This document shows positions 26,016-33,644 of a DNA stretch of 37,234 bases, one piece after another (positions within the stretch are counted from its first letter, which is position 1; every line of letters begins with the position of its first letter). Source of the stretch: Candidatus Melainabacteria bacterium (lineage in GTDB: Bacteria > Cyanobacteriota > Vampirovibrionia > Obscuribacterales > Obscuribacteraceae); contig JACRFZ010000010.1 of the NCBI GenBank assembly GCA_016212515.1, positions 1 to 37,234 on the forward strand, given 5' to 3'. A model generated the notes under the pieces. It made no database searches. It was not told where the DNA came from and saw nothing but the letters and a program-made list of their open reading frames with translations. The position numbers and the translations under genes are program-made.

Positions 26016-28490
26016 TTGAAGGGAGCGTCCATAGAAGAATTATTCAAGAGCGCGCTAAGGGCGGGAATATTGCAGATAGAGCAGGCAGATGGTGAATTCT
26101 GGAAGCATGATGAGGTTGCCGCCGAAGTGAATGAGTCCTCAGAGGGCGCATATGCAAATTGGTATGAGCCCGGCGACCTGGTCGGTGGAGACTACCTGCT
26201 TGGAGTTTTGATCGGCAAGGGCGGCATGGGCGCTGTGTATGAGGCGGAGCATCGGCTCATGGGCGGTCCCAAGTACGCTCTCAAGATTCTCTACCCGCAC
26301 CTTTTGACAGAAGAGAACTGGCAGCGTTTCGGGAGGGAGGTGCGCGTCTTGAGCCGCCTGGAGCACGCCAATATAGTCAAGGTGTACAACATGGCCGTCG
26401 ATAGCCGTGGTTGTCCCTTCTATGTAATGGAGTTATTGCGGGGGAAGACACTATCCGAATTGACCGAAGGAGGGCGGCGACTTTCAATGAAAGAGGCCCT
26501 GCCGGTCTTTATTAAGGTGGCTGAGGCTCTAGAGTTTGCTCACAAAAACGGCGTGGTGCACCGTGATTTGAAGCCCTCCAATATCGTGCTCCTGGAAGGT
26601 TCGTCTGTTGAAAGTCCGCTGGTAAAGGTTCTCGATTTTGGCATTGCTCGTGTTTTGGATACTTCCACTGTTTCTAAGGACGCGCAGGAACTGACGACAG
26701 CCGGTCAGGTTTTTGGTACGCCGTATTTTCTCAGCCCCGAGCAGGCCAGAGGCGAGCCGGCCGGAACCGCCAGTGATATCTACAGCCTCGGTTGCTCTCT
26801 CTTTGCTGTGTTGACCGGGCGTCCTCCGTTTCAAGGCAATTCAGCTTTCGAGACCATCGGTTTGCATATGGGGGCAAATGCTCCCAGTCTGAAGGAAGCC
26901 TCCGGCGGTCTGGATTTTCCGCTTTCGCTGGAGCAGATTCTTGTCAGGCTCTTGCAGAAGTTACCGGCCAATCGCTACAGCTCTATGGCACAGGTAGCAC
27001 GAGATCTTGAGCGTTGCTTGCAGGGCTTGCCTGTGTACGCCGGTGGTATCAAGTCTAGCGGTTTTGGTGCTCAAGCCGCAGCTACCGTGCCAGAGGAAGC
27101 TCTCGATAATGAGGGGGTGAGCCGTTCGGAGCCGGTGGGCAATAGTGCTTCCCCAGTCGGCGCTGCCAACACCGGCCGGCAGGCAACGTCTCGCTTTGTT
27201 CTGGTTCTTGGGGCTGCGCTGGCGGCTATATTGATACAGGTAATTGTCGGCAGCCTTATCTTGATACCAAAACTGGGCCCCACTCCTGTTTCCAAAGAAC
27301 CTCTGCTAAAGACCGCCCCAACTTCTACGTCGAAGCCCACGGATAAAAGCACTGTTAGTTCCGTAAAGCCGGAAGAAAGAGTTTTGGGCAATCTTGATCT
27401 TGACAGTGTTATCAGCCCGGAGACGCCGAAGCAAATGGTGGACCTTCTGGAGGACATTAGTTCCAGTTCCTGGCCGGGCGATAGGGTGAGCGGAGCGCTT
27501 AAGCGATTCAGGCAGGAAGAAGACAGCAAGGTTCTCAGTCACTTCTCTTCCTTTAACCTGCCCTACCGCGACGGCCTGGTGCGTTTTCATTTCCCGGATA
27601 TTAGTATTGGAGATATTCGTTTCGCCGATGGTGCAAGGCAGAAAGCTCGTGGAATCATGCAGGGTCCGGGCGGTTCCAAGCCGTATCTTTACTTCAATGG
27701 TTTTCGGTCGCCATGGTTGCTTAAGAAACTGCGCCCCGATTCCGTGAATCTGGAACTTACCATTCAGATTGAGTCAGAACTCAAGGAATGCGCGGCTGCT
27801 CTCAAGGGATGGAAACGGTTGAGTACTCTCAAGCTTTCTAACCTGGAATTGACCGATGGATTGTCGGCCATAGACGGTTTGCCCCCTGCCGATTACTTGC
27901 GGTTTTGCAGTTGTGTGCTCAGGCGAAGCCGGTTTGACGACCTTGATTATTTGAGGACCGTTGAGACATTCTCGGTTGAGAAGGTGGAGGATGCTGCAAA
28001 GACCGGACCTGGTGCCGGTTCGGTTAAGGCCCTCTTGCGCTCATTGCGGACCTGTCCGGGTCTCAAGACTTTGGCGCTAGTACAATTGCGAGCCGAGTAT
28101 CTGGATGCGGATAGCATTTGTGCGCTCAAGCAACTGGAGACCCTGGATCTGGAGAGAACTCTTGTTTCAGCGAAGGACTTCAAGCGCTTCTGTCATATGG
28201 AAGGGTTGAAGAGGCTTTATTTGCGCGATAACTTTTACTCTTCCCAGGAAGTGGCTGAGGCTCTAGCCGGCTCGAAGTTGAAGGGTTTGACCATTACCCG
28301 CCCCAGCTTCTCTGCCGCTCAAGCTGAGTGGTTGCGTCGCCTTCATCCGAATGTATCTGTCGAGTCTAAAGAATGGTTACCTGGTGCTTCGCGGCAATTC
28401 AAGAGACAGCTTGAGTTTGAGATGTCCGAGCCGCTCAATTTCTTTAACGAAACAGCTTACGACAAGATTGATCTGACTGATAGACCGTAG
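26016..28490 (+). CDS. Membrane Ser/Thr protein kinase with repeat ectodomain (first of pair)
   Basis: 824 residues from TTG 26016. Residues about 55-330 are a complete Hanks kinase: IGKGGMGAVYEAEH loop, ALKIL lysine, HRDLKPSNIVLL with Asp184, DFGIA, GTPYFLSPEQARG and the SDIYSLGCSLF helix. A Ser/Ala/Pro linker leads to one membrane helix (FVLVLGAALAAILIQVIVGS, about 393-412). A Ser/Thr/Pro/Lys-rich stalk follows, then a C-terminal region of about 400 residues. Part of it (about 590-780) has leucine-rich-repeat-like strands (LKTLALVQLRAEYLDADSIC, LKQLETLDLERTLV). The outside part probably senses a ligand or surface contact and controls the inside kinase. The next gene is a paralogue with the same plan. 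Confidence 0.92.
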   Translation: MKGASIEELFKSALRAGILQIEQADGEFWKHDEVAAEVNESSEGAYANWYEPGDLVGGDYLLGVLIGKGGMGAVYEAEHRLMGGPKYALKILYPHLLTEENWQRFGREVRVLSRLEHANIVKVYNMAVDSRGCPFYVMELLRGKTLSELTEGGRRLSMKEALPVFIKVAEALEFAHKNGVVHRDLKPSNIVLLEGSSVESPLVKVLDFGIARVLDTSTVSKDAQELTTAGQVFGTPYFLSPEQARGEPAGTASDIYSLGCSLFAVLTGRPPFQGNSAFETIGLHMGANAPSLKEASGGLDFPLSLEQILVRLLQKLPANRYSSMAQVARDLERCLQGLPVYAGGIKSSGFGAQAAATVPEEALDNEGVSRSEPVGNSASPVGAANTGRQATSRFVLVLGAALAAILIQVIVGSLILIPKLGPTPVSKEPLLKTAPTSTSKPTDKSTVSSVKPEERVLGNLDLDSVISPETPKQMVDLLEDISSSSWPGDRVSGALKRFRQEEDSKVLSHFSSFNLPYRDGLVRFHFPDISIGDIRFADGARQKARGIMQGPGGSKPYLYFNGFRSPWLLKKLRPDSVNLELTIQIESELKECAAALKGWKRLSTLKLSNLELTDGLSAIDGLPPADYLRFCSCVLRRSRFDDLDYLRTVETFSVEKVEDAAKTGPGAGSVKALLRSLRTCPGLKTLALVQLRAEYLDADSICALKQLETLDLERTLVSAKDFKRFCHMEGLKRLYLRDNFYSSQEVAEALAGSKLKGLTITRPSFSAAQAEWLRRLHPNVSVESKEWLPGASRQFKRQLEFEMSEPLNFFNETAYDKIDLTDRP

Positions 28491-28567
28491 CCGGGATGAC
28501 GCCATGCTAGATGAACCCAACTGAACTCGTGATTTGTTCTTGACTGAATTTGTGAGTGCTTTAGAGA

Positions 28568-30658
28568 ATGGACAACAGCAACGATTCTGAGACTACAAAG
28601 CAGGTGCCGGGGCTGCACATGCGGGAACTTGACGGACTCGGATACTTTGAGTCAGGGTATGTGGTGGACGGTATCTATCAGATAATTGATGTCATAGGCA
28701 GTGGTGGAGCCGGCATCGTATATAGAGCCGAGCATATTATGCTCAACCAGCAACACGCGCTCAAAGTGCTCTTGCCGGCAGCGCATACTGCCGAGAACTG
28801 GAGGCGCTTCGAACAGGAAGCGCGGGCTCTGGCCAAGCTGGATCATGCCAGCATCGTCAAGGTATTCAATATGGGTTTCGATAGCAATCGCTACCCGTAC
28901 TTTTCCATGGAGCTGGTGGATGGTGTCAGCCTCAGTGATTATTTGCAGCAGCACGGAAAGCTTGCTCCTGAGGCTGCTATCGAAGTGTTCTTGCAACTGA
29001 CAGACGCGCTCCGGCAAGCTCATAAGCTAGGTATCGTGCATCGAGATATTAAGCCTGGCAATATAATGCTGCTTGAGAAAGGTAAGGGTGAAGGAGCACG
29101 GCAGGCTGGTTTTGCGGTGAAGCTTCTGGATTTTGGTATTGCCAGGTTGGTAGATGATCGCAGAGCGCAGGAGCAAACCGCTGCCGGCGTAGTCTTTGGC
29201 ACACCGCTCTATATGAGTCCGGAACAGGGGCGCGGCGAGTCTGTAGACAGTCGCAGCGATCTTTATTCTTTGGGCTGCGCCTTTTTTGAAACCCTCACAG
29301 GCCGTCCACCATTTCACGGCGGCAGTATTCTGGAGACCATTGACCTTCATCAAAGAGGTCAGCTTCCCTCCCTGGGCAGTGCTGGTCTTGTCAGTGATCT
29401 GACCGATGAGCTGGATATTTGCATGCAGCGCCTATTGGCCAAGGAGCCGCAGCGGCGATATCAGTCAGCCGAGCAGTTTGCCCATGATTTGTTGCGAATC
29501 AAGGACGGCAAGAGTGTTTCGCCCTCTATTCTTGGTTCTTTCGACAAGTCCTTGTCTTTTTTGGTCACCGGCAGTGGTGATGTGCACGGAATGAGAGTTA
29601 GACTGATAACGCTGGCTGTTGTTCTGGTTACGGCTCTGGGTTTGATTGCAAACTTGATTTCTTCAGCATCCAAAACAGGTGAGCCTATCAGAGCAGAAAC
29701 CAATTTGACTAATCCATTGAATTTAAAACAGTCGGAGAACTTGAACCAATCGGAGAATTTGAACCAATCGGAGAACTTGAAACAGTCGGAGAACTTGAAC
29801 CAATCGGAGAATTTGAAACAGTCGGAGAACTCGCACCAACCTGCCATACCCTCCAGAAAGGGGAGATACTATAAGGGGATAGTCTCCGAGGGCGGGCGAA
29901 AGTATTACCATTTTCTCTTTCCCGATAATGACGCTTATGTCGGCAAGTTGGCCGTATTTGGCGGCGGGGCTGCTAAATTTCCAATCGGTGAGGTGAAACT
30001 GCCTGCTGAAGGCTCACTGCTTGTATGGCTGAGTAATGGTGGAGAAGATGGCCTGGAGGATGCCCGCTGCTATACCGGTAGTCCCATTCACGGGCTGACG
30101 GTTTCAGATGTAGATGTGGCGCGTTTGGTGGAGATCATCAGACCCTGGAAGGAGCTTACTTATTTGCGAATCCGCACCGCCGGATTAACCGCTGCGGATG
30201 TCGATGCGCTCTCCACTATGACACGTTTAGAGGGCTTCAGTCTGGAAAATCTTGAACGTCGGAAGGGCGATGTGGATGTAGCTGCTCTGGCTAAATCGAG
30301 CTTGCTTGGTCGTTTGAATGTATTGGAGTTGTCACAATTGCAATCGGTGCAACCTCTGCTGCCGTCCCTGCGTAAGAGCAGGACCATCGAGCGTCTGCAT
30401 ATTGTCGGCTGTCAACTTTCTGAAAGCGATCTGAAAGAGATTTTGAAATTACCAGGTCTGAAGTATCTTGATATTGACCAGCGAAAAATGCCTGCCGCTC
30501 AGACTTTGAAGGCTTTGCAGGGAACCAACCTGAAGAGCCTGAGACTGATTGTCGGCGGCTGGACAAAAGCAGACGAGGCCGCTCTCAAGAGTATAAACAG
30601 CGGTTATGTTTATCGCCCCTGGAAGGAGCGCAATGATAGCTCATCTTACCTGAACTAG
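28568..30658 (+). CDS. Membrane Ser/Thr protein kinase with repeat ectodomain (second of pair)
   Basis: A 696-residue paralogue of the preceding gene, with 77 bp between them. Residues about 35-310 are the kinase: IGSGGAGIVYRAEH, HALKVL, HRDIKPGNIMLL with Asp160, DFGIARL, GTPLYMSPEQGRG and SDLYSLGCAFF. The membrane helix is at about 345-365 (ITLAVVLVTALGLIANLI). Just outside it lies a run of hexapeptides (N-L-N/K-Q-S-E, about 385-420) and then a leucine-rich-repeat-like domain (LTYLRIRTAGLTAADVDAL, LKYLDIDQRKM). The glycine loop has GSGGAG instead of the usual GxGGMG. It is probably co-transcribed with the first kinase. Ligand and substrates are unknown. Confidence 0.92.
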   Translation: MDNSNDSETTKQVPGLHMRELDGLGYFESGYVVDGIYQIIDVIGSGGAGIVYRAEHIMLNQQHALKVLLPAAHTAENWRRFEQEARALAKLDHASIVKVFNMGFDSNRYPYFSMELVDGVSLSDYLQQHGKLAPEAAIEVFLQLTDALRQAHKLGIVHRDIKPGNIMLLEKGKGEGARQAGFAVKLLDFGIARLVDDRRAQEQTAAGVVFGTPLYMSPEQGRGESVDSRSDLYSLGCAFFETLTGRPPFHGGSILETIDLHQRGQLPSLGSAGLVSDLTDELDICMQRLLAKEPQRRYQSAEQFAHDLLRIKDGKSVSPSILGSFDKSLSFLVTGSGDVHGMRVRLITLAVVLVTALGLIANLISSASKTGEPIRAETNLTNPLNLKQSENLNQSENLNQSENLKQSENLNQSENLKQSENSHQPAIPSRKGRYYKGIVSEGGRKYYHFLFPDNDAYVGKLAVFGGGAAKFPIGEVKLPAEGSLLVWLSNGGEDGLEDARCYTGSPIHGLTVSDVDVARLVEIIRPWKELTYLRIRTAGLTAADVDALSTMTRLEGFSLENLERRKGDVDVAALAKSSLLGRLNVLELSQLQSVQPLLPSLRKSRTIERLHIVGCQLSESDLKEILKLPGLKYLDIDQRKMPAAQTLKALQGTNLKSLRLIVGGWTKADEAALKSINSGYVYRPWKERNDSSSYLN
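29720..29827 (+). repeat. Six in-frame 18-bp tandem repeats
   Basis: Six copies encode N-L-(N/K)-Q-S-E in the stalk after the membrane helix. A partial seventh follows. Codons co-vary in two unit types (AAC CAA or AAA CAG), as expected from recent duplication of units by slippage or unequal exchange. The copy number may differ between strains. Confidence 0.95.
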
Positions 30659-30736
30659 GAGCAGGGTGAAAAGCTAGCGGTTTAGCCCGGTCCTAGGTTG
30701 TATACGTCACTGATGAGAGACTCTTCATTAAAAAAA

Positions 30737-30809
30737 TGGAGATAAGGGGATTCGAACCCCTGGCCTCACGGGTGCGATCCGTGCGCTCTACCAACTGAGC
30801 TATATCCCC
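30737..30809 (-). tRNA. tRNA-Ala (anticodon CGC)
   Basis: A 73-nt cloverleaf on the minus strand. Acceptor GGGGATA pairs with TATCTCC with the alanine G3-U70 wobble. The anticodon loop ATCGCAC reads CGC, the T arm has GGTTCGAATCC, and A73 is followed by a T-run instead of CCA. This is the second alanine isoacceptor in the window. Confidence 0.96.
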
Positions 30810-30847
30810 TCAGGATTCGTATATCTTATTCCAGACTACGCATTCTT

Positions 30848-30876
30848 AGGATAGACCGCGCTCTACAAATTCTCAA
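30848..30876 (-). promoter_or_regulatory. Promoter of tRNA-Ala(CGC)
   Basis: On the minus strand TTGAGA is followed after 17 bp by TATCCT, about 38 bp upstream of the tRNA 5' end. Box quality and spacing fit a housekeeping sigma70-type promoter. Confidence 0.6.
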
Positions 30877-31011
30877 ATTCTCATAATTCATGGCTTAGCA
30901 CCTCTGCGCACCAGAGAATTTCTCTAGTTCCTCCCGCGAGGTGTTTCATTCGGTCGGCGTTTCTTTCGACAGGCTTGTCAAGCTAAAAGGGGAGCCAAAT
31001 GATAAGGAAAT

Positions 31012-31040
31012 TTGACCCGGCTGAGGGCTGGCAGTAGTAT
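31012..31040 (+). promoter_or_regulatory. Promoter of the redoxin gene
   Basis: TTGACC (31012-31017) and TAGTAT (31035-31040) are 17 bp apart. Transcription should start near 31047, leaving about 25 nt before ATG 31072, which supports that start over GTG 31063. Confidence 0.7.
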
Positions 31041-31071
31041 AAGAACCTCTAATTATTGACAGGTGTCTTTC

Positions 31072-31773
31072 ATGAACGTGTCTTCCAAGATTACACAGAA
31101 ACTAGCTGCCTTGTTTATCTTGACCATGGCGGTCACACTTTCCAACGAGTTTGCTGATGGCGGCTTCGTTCGCGCTCAGTCCGGTTCCAGTGCCGTGAAA
31201 GCGTCCCAGGGCGATAATGCTGTCAAGATGTCGGCTCAGGTGGGCCAGCCTGCGCCTGATTTCAGTCTGGTGGATGCGCTGGGTAAGCCGGTTTCACTGG
31301 CCAAGCTGAAAGGTAAGATCGTAGTTTTGGAATGGTTCAATCATGGCTGCCCCTTCGTTAAGAAGCACTATGACGGCGGTAACATGCAGGCCTTGCAGAA
31401 GACTTACACCGGCAAGGGTGTGGTCTGGCTATCCATTTGTTCTTCCGCTGCCGGCAAGCAAGGTTTTGCCACCGGTGAAGAGCACTTGAAGACCATGGCT
31501 GATAAAAAGGCCAACCCTTCCCATATCCTTATTGATGCCGACGGAAAGGTCGGTCATCTTTATGGTGCCAAGACCACCCCGCACATGTATGTAATCGATA
31601 AGAGCGGAAAACTGGTCTATGCCGGAGCTATCGATGATAAGCGCAGCACCGACTCGGAAGACGTGAAAACTTCCAAGAACTATGTGAAAGTTGCTCTCGA
31701 TCAATTGCTCAAGGGTAAAATGCCTGATGTCGCTACAACCGATGCTTATGGTTGTTCGATCAAGTATCAGTAG
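31072..31773 (+). CDS. Exported thioredoxin-fold redoxin (AhpC/TSA-like)
   Basis: 233 residues from ATG 31072. A signal peptide is visible (KITQKLAALFILTMAVTLS, ending near VRAQSG). The redoxin fold follows: QPAPDFSLVDALGKPVSLAK, KIVVLEWFNHGCPFVKKHY, GVVWLSICSSAAG and KTTPHMYVIDKSGKLVYAG with the cis-Pro before the last strand. The active site is GCPFV: it keeps the first Cys of CxxC but has Val at the second position. Thus it cannot act as a classical dithiol thioredoxin and is more peroxiredoxin-like. Other cysteines are in SICSS and near the C-terminus (YGCS), one of which could resolve. A good promoter precedes it. Periplasmic by inference. Confidence 0.9.
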   Translation: MNVSSKITQKLAALFILTMAVTLSNEFADGGFVRAQSGSSAVKASQGDNAVKMSAQVGQPAPDFSLVDALGKPVSLAKLKGKIVVLEWFNHGCPFVKKHYDGGNMQALQKTYTGKGVVWLSICSSAAGKQGFATGEEHLKTMADKKANPSHILIDADGKVGHLYGAKTTPHMYVIDKSGKLVYAGAIDDKRSTDSEDVKTSKNYVKVALDQLLKGKMPDVATTDAYGCSIKYQ

Positions 31774-31801
31774 TCGCTAGCCTCAGGTTCAGGCGGAATT
31801 T

Positions 31802-33583
31802 ATGGCGGGGGCAGGTCCTCTAGATTCTTCGGATTCGTTGGACTCTTCGGACACTTCCGATGCTCCGTTCGCCTCGGATACTTCGGACACTTCCGATGCT
31901 CCGCATGCTTCAGACTCGAAAAGCTTAGCCGATGCGCCGGTCTCCTCGGGAGTTTCGGCATCTTCGGATGTTTCCCTGAATCCCCAAATGATCGATACCG
32001 GAACTACCAAAGCCGGCGTTTCGACCCTGCCCCTGTCTTGTTATTGGCTTTCGCCCCTTTATCTTCTGCAGGTGCTCTACTGGGGTTGGCTCTTAGCACT
32101 CTGGCTTTTGGCTGACCCGGATAGTTGCTTCCTGGTTGGCTCCGGTCGTCTCATACTGGAGCGGGGGTTCACCGCCCTTGGTGGCGATTCCTTCTCCTGG
32201 ACCTTAGCTCAGTATCCCCCCGGCGACTTTGTTTTGTATCAATGGCTGGCTTCCGTCATATTTGCGCAGACTATGGCGCTTGCCGGATCAATCGGGTTGA
32301 TTGTCTTTGGTAGTTGTCTTGCCCTTTTTTCCTTCGTCTTCCTTCCGCAGTTGGTCGTTTTAGTTAGCGGGCGGACTTACACTTTCCTTGGCATTACATT
32401 GGCTGCCGTTGCGGCCTTCAATGCAGCGGTGTTTCACCTCTATTTGCGCCCAGAACTCTTTTCCTTTCTTCTTATGTCGATTTTGCTTGCTGCATTTTCT
32501 CTCTCAGTGGCGCCGCAAACCAGACTTCCGGCTGGAGTCGACGGTCTGGCAAGCGGCCGGATGAGAACGCTTATATTTCTCGGCACTATGCTTTTCTTTT
32601 CGCTCTGGGCTAATCTGCACACTGGTTTCGTGCTTGGGCTGTTCCTTCTCCTTCTTAATCTTTTTGCCCACTGTCTGGTTAAGATCAGGCGAACCGACGG
32701 CACCAGCGGGCGGCAACCTCTTCTACCCTTTCTGTCGCTTTTGGGTGCTCTATTAGGCTGCTGTCTGACCCCTTATGGCATCAAACTCTTTGCATATTTG
32801 CCCCATTTGTTTTTCTCGAAGGTAAATGCCCGAGTTGTGGAGTTGACGCCGCTCAGTCTGCCTGAATTGTTTACTTCCGACTATTTGCCCTTTACCGGAC
32901 TTTCCCTGATTTCTTTGAGCATTACCATCTGGTACTTGCTTCGAGCCAGGATAAGAGGGCAACTGCTCGGCTGTCCTGCTTTCTATACCGCTTCGGTCTT
33001 CAGCCTCACCCTTGTGGGCGCCGGGCTCAGGCATCGGCGCCTGGTGGTCTTTGCCGGGTTGATTCTTGTTTATTATTTGCTTTTGCTTGTTCTTAAGGGA
33101 AGTGAGAGTTCTGAGGCTCGACTACCCTTTCGCTGGCACAAAGCGGCTATCTGCTTTTTTGCCCTGCCCTTGCTGGCCATGGTGGGCGGTGCTTCTCTTT
33201 CGGCTCGGACCTTTGCAGTTTCTCTGCCGGCACAGACAGTTGGCTTCTTTCCACCCTTTGCCGCAATTGACTTTATTGCCGCTCAGAGACCGGCCGGGCG
33301 TTTGCTCAATGATGCTCAGTACGGTGATGTGATGATTGAGCGCCTCGGCCCCAGGGCGCAGGTCTTTATTGATACCAGATTTGATGTTTATGGCGACCAG
33401 TTGGTGCTTGACTATGACAAAATGGCCAATGGGCAGGATAACTGGCAAGAACTTCTGAAAAAATACAAAATCGACTGGGTTTTCTTCTTTGAGCAGTACC
33501 GGATTGTCAGGCTGCTTAGAGAACTTGGATGGCAGGAAGTTTTTTGTAAGGACGGTGCTGTCATCCTCAAAAGACCGGAGTAG
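31802..33583 (+). CDS. Multi-pass membrane protein, GT-C-like, with Ser/Asp-rich N-terminus
   Basis: 593 residues. The first 60 are low complexity (SSDTSDAP repeats) and the frame has a later ATG at 31988 that would skip them. About ten hydrophobic helices follow (LYLLQVLYWGWLLALWLLA; LIFLGTMLFFSLWANLHTG; and others). An acidic DSFSWTLAQYPPGDFVLYQW loop follows the first helix, and the soluble tail has RLLNDAQYGDVMIERLGP and FIDTRFDVYGDQ. That topology, with an early acidic loop and a C-terminal globular piece, resembles GT-C glycosyltransferase-type proteins of unknown specificity. It lies 28 bp after the redoxin and 61 bp before a second such protein, so an operon is likely. Function is inferred. 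Confidence 0.78.
   Translation: MAGAGPLDSSDSLDSSDTSDAPFASDTSDTSDAPHASDSKSLADAPVSSGVSASSDVSLNPQMIDTGTTKAGVSTLPLSCYWLSPLYLLQVLYWGWLLALWLLADPDSCFLVGSGRLILERGFTALGGDSFSWTLAQYPPGDFVLYQWLASVIFAQTMALAGSIGLIVFGSCLALFSFVFLPQLVVLVSGRTYTFLGITLAAVAAFNAAVFHLYLRPELFSFLLMSILLAAFSLSVAPQTRLPAGVDGLASGRMRTLIFLGTMLFFSLWANLHTGFVLGLFLLLLNLFAHCLVKIRRTDGTSGRQPLLPFLSLLGALLGCCLTPYGIKLFAYLPHLFFSKVNARVVELTPLSLPELFTSDYLPFTGLSLISLSITIWYLLRARIRGQLLGCPAFYTASVFSLTLVGAGLRHRRLVVFAGLILVYYLLLLVLKGSESSEARLPFRWHKAAICFFALPLLAMVGGASLSARTFAVSLPAQTVGFFPPFAAIDFIAAQRPAGRLLNDAQYGDVMIERLGPRAQVFIDTRFDVYGDQLVLDYDKMANGQDNWQELLKKYKIDWVFFFEQYRIVRLLRELGWQEVFCKDGAVILKRPE
31845..31903 (+). repeat. Direct 23-bp repeat in the Ser/Asp-rich leader
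   Basis: Two identical 23-bp copies (31845-31867 and 31881-31903), starting CTTCGGACACTTCC, lie 36 bp apart. They encode a 12-residue period around SSDTSDAPFASD and TSDTSDAPHASD. This indicates a recent in-frame duplication. Confidence 0.9.
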
Positions 33584-33644
33584 ACTTAGGTGAGCCGCAC
33601 GTGGAAAACGGCAAGTCTGCCGGAGACAGAAAAGGAATAGGGTT

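Noticed and set aside
29720..29827. CRISPR-like array
   Set aside because: Units are 18 bp with no spacers and stay in the reading frame of the kinase; it is a coding tandem repeat.
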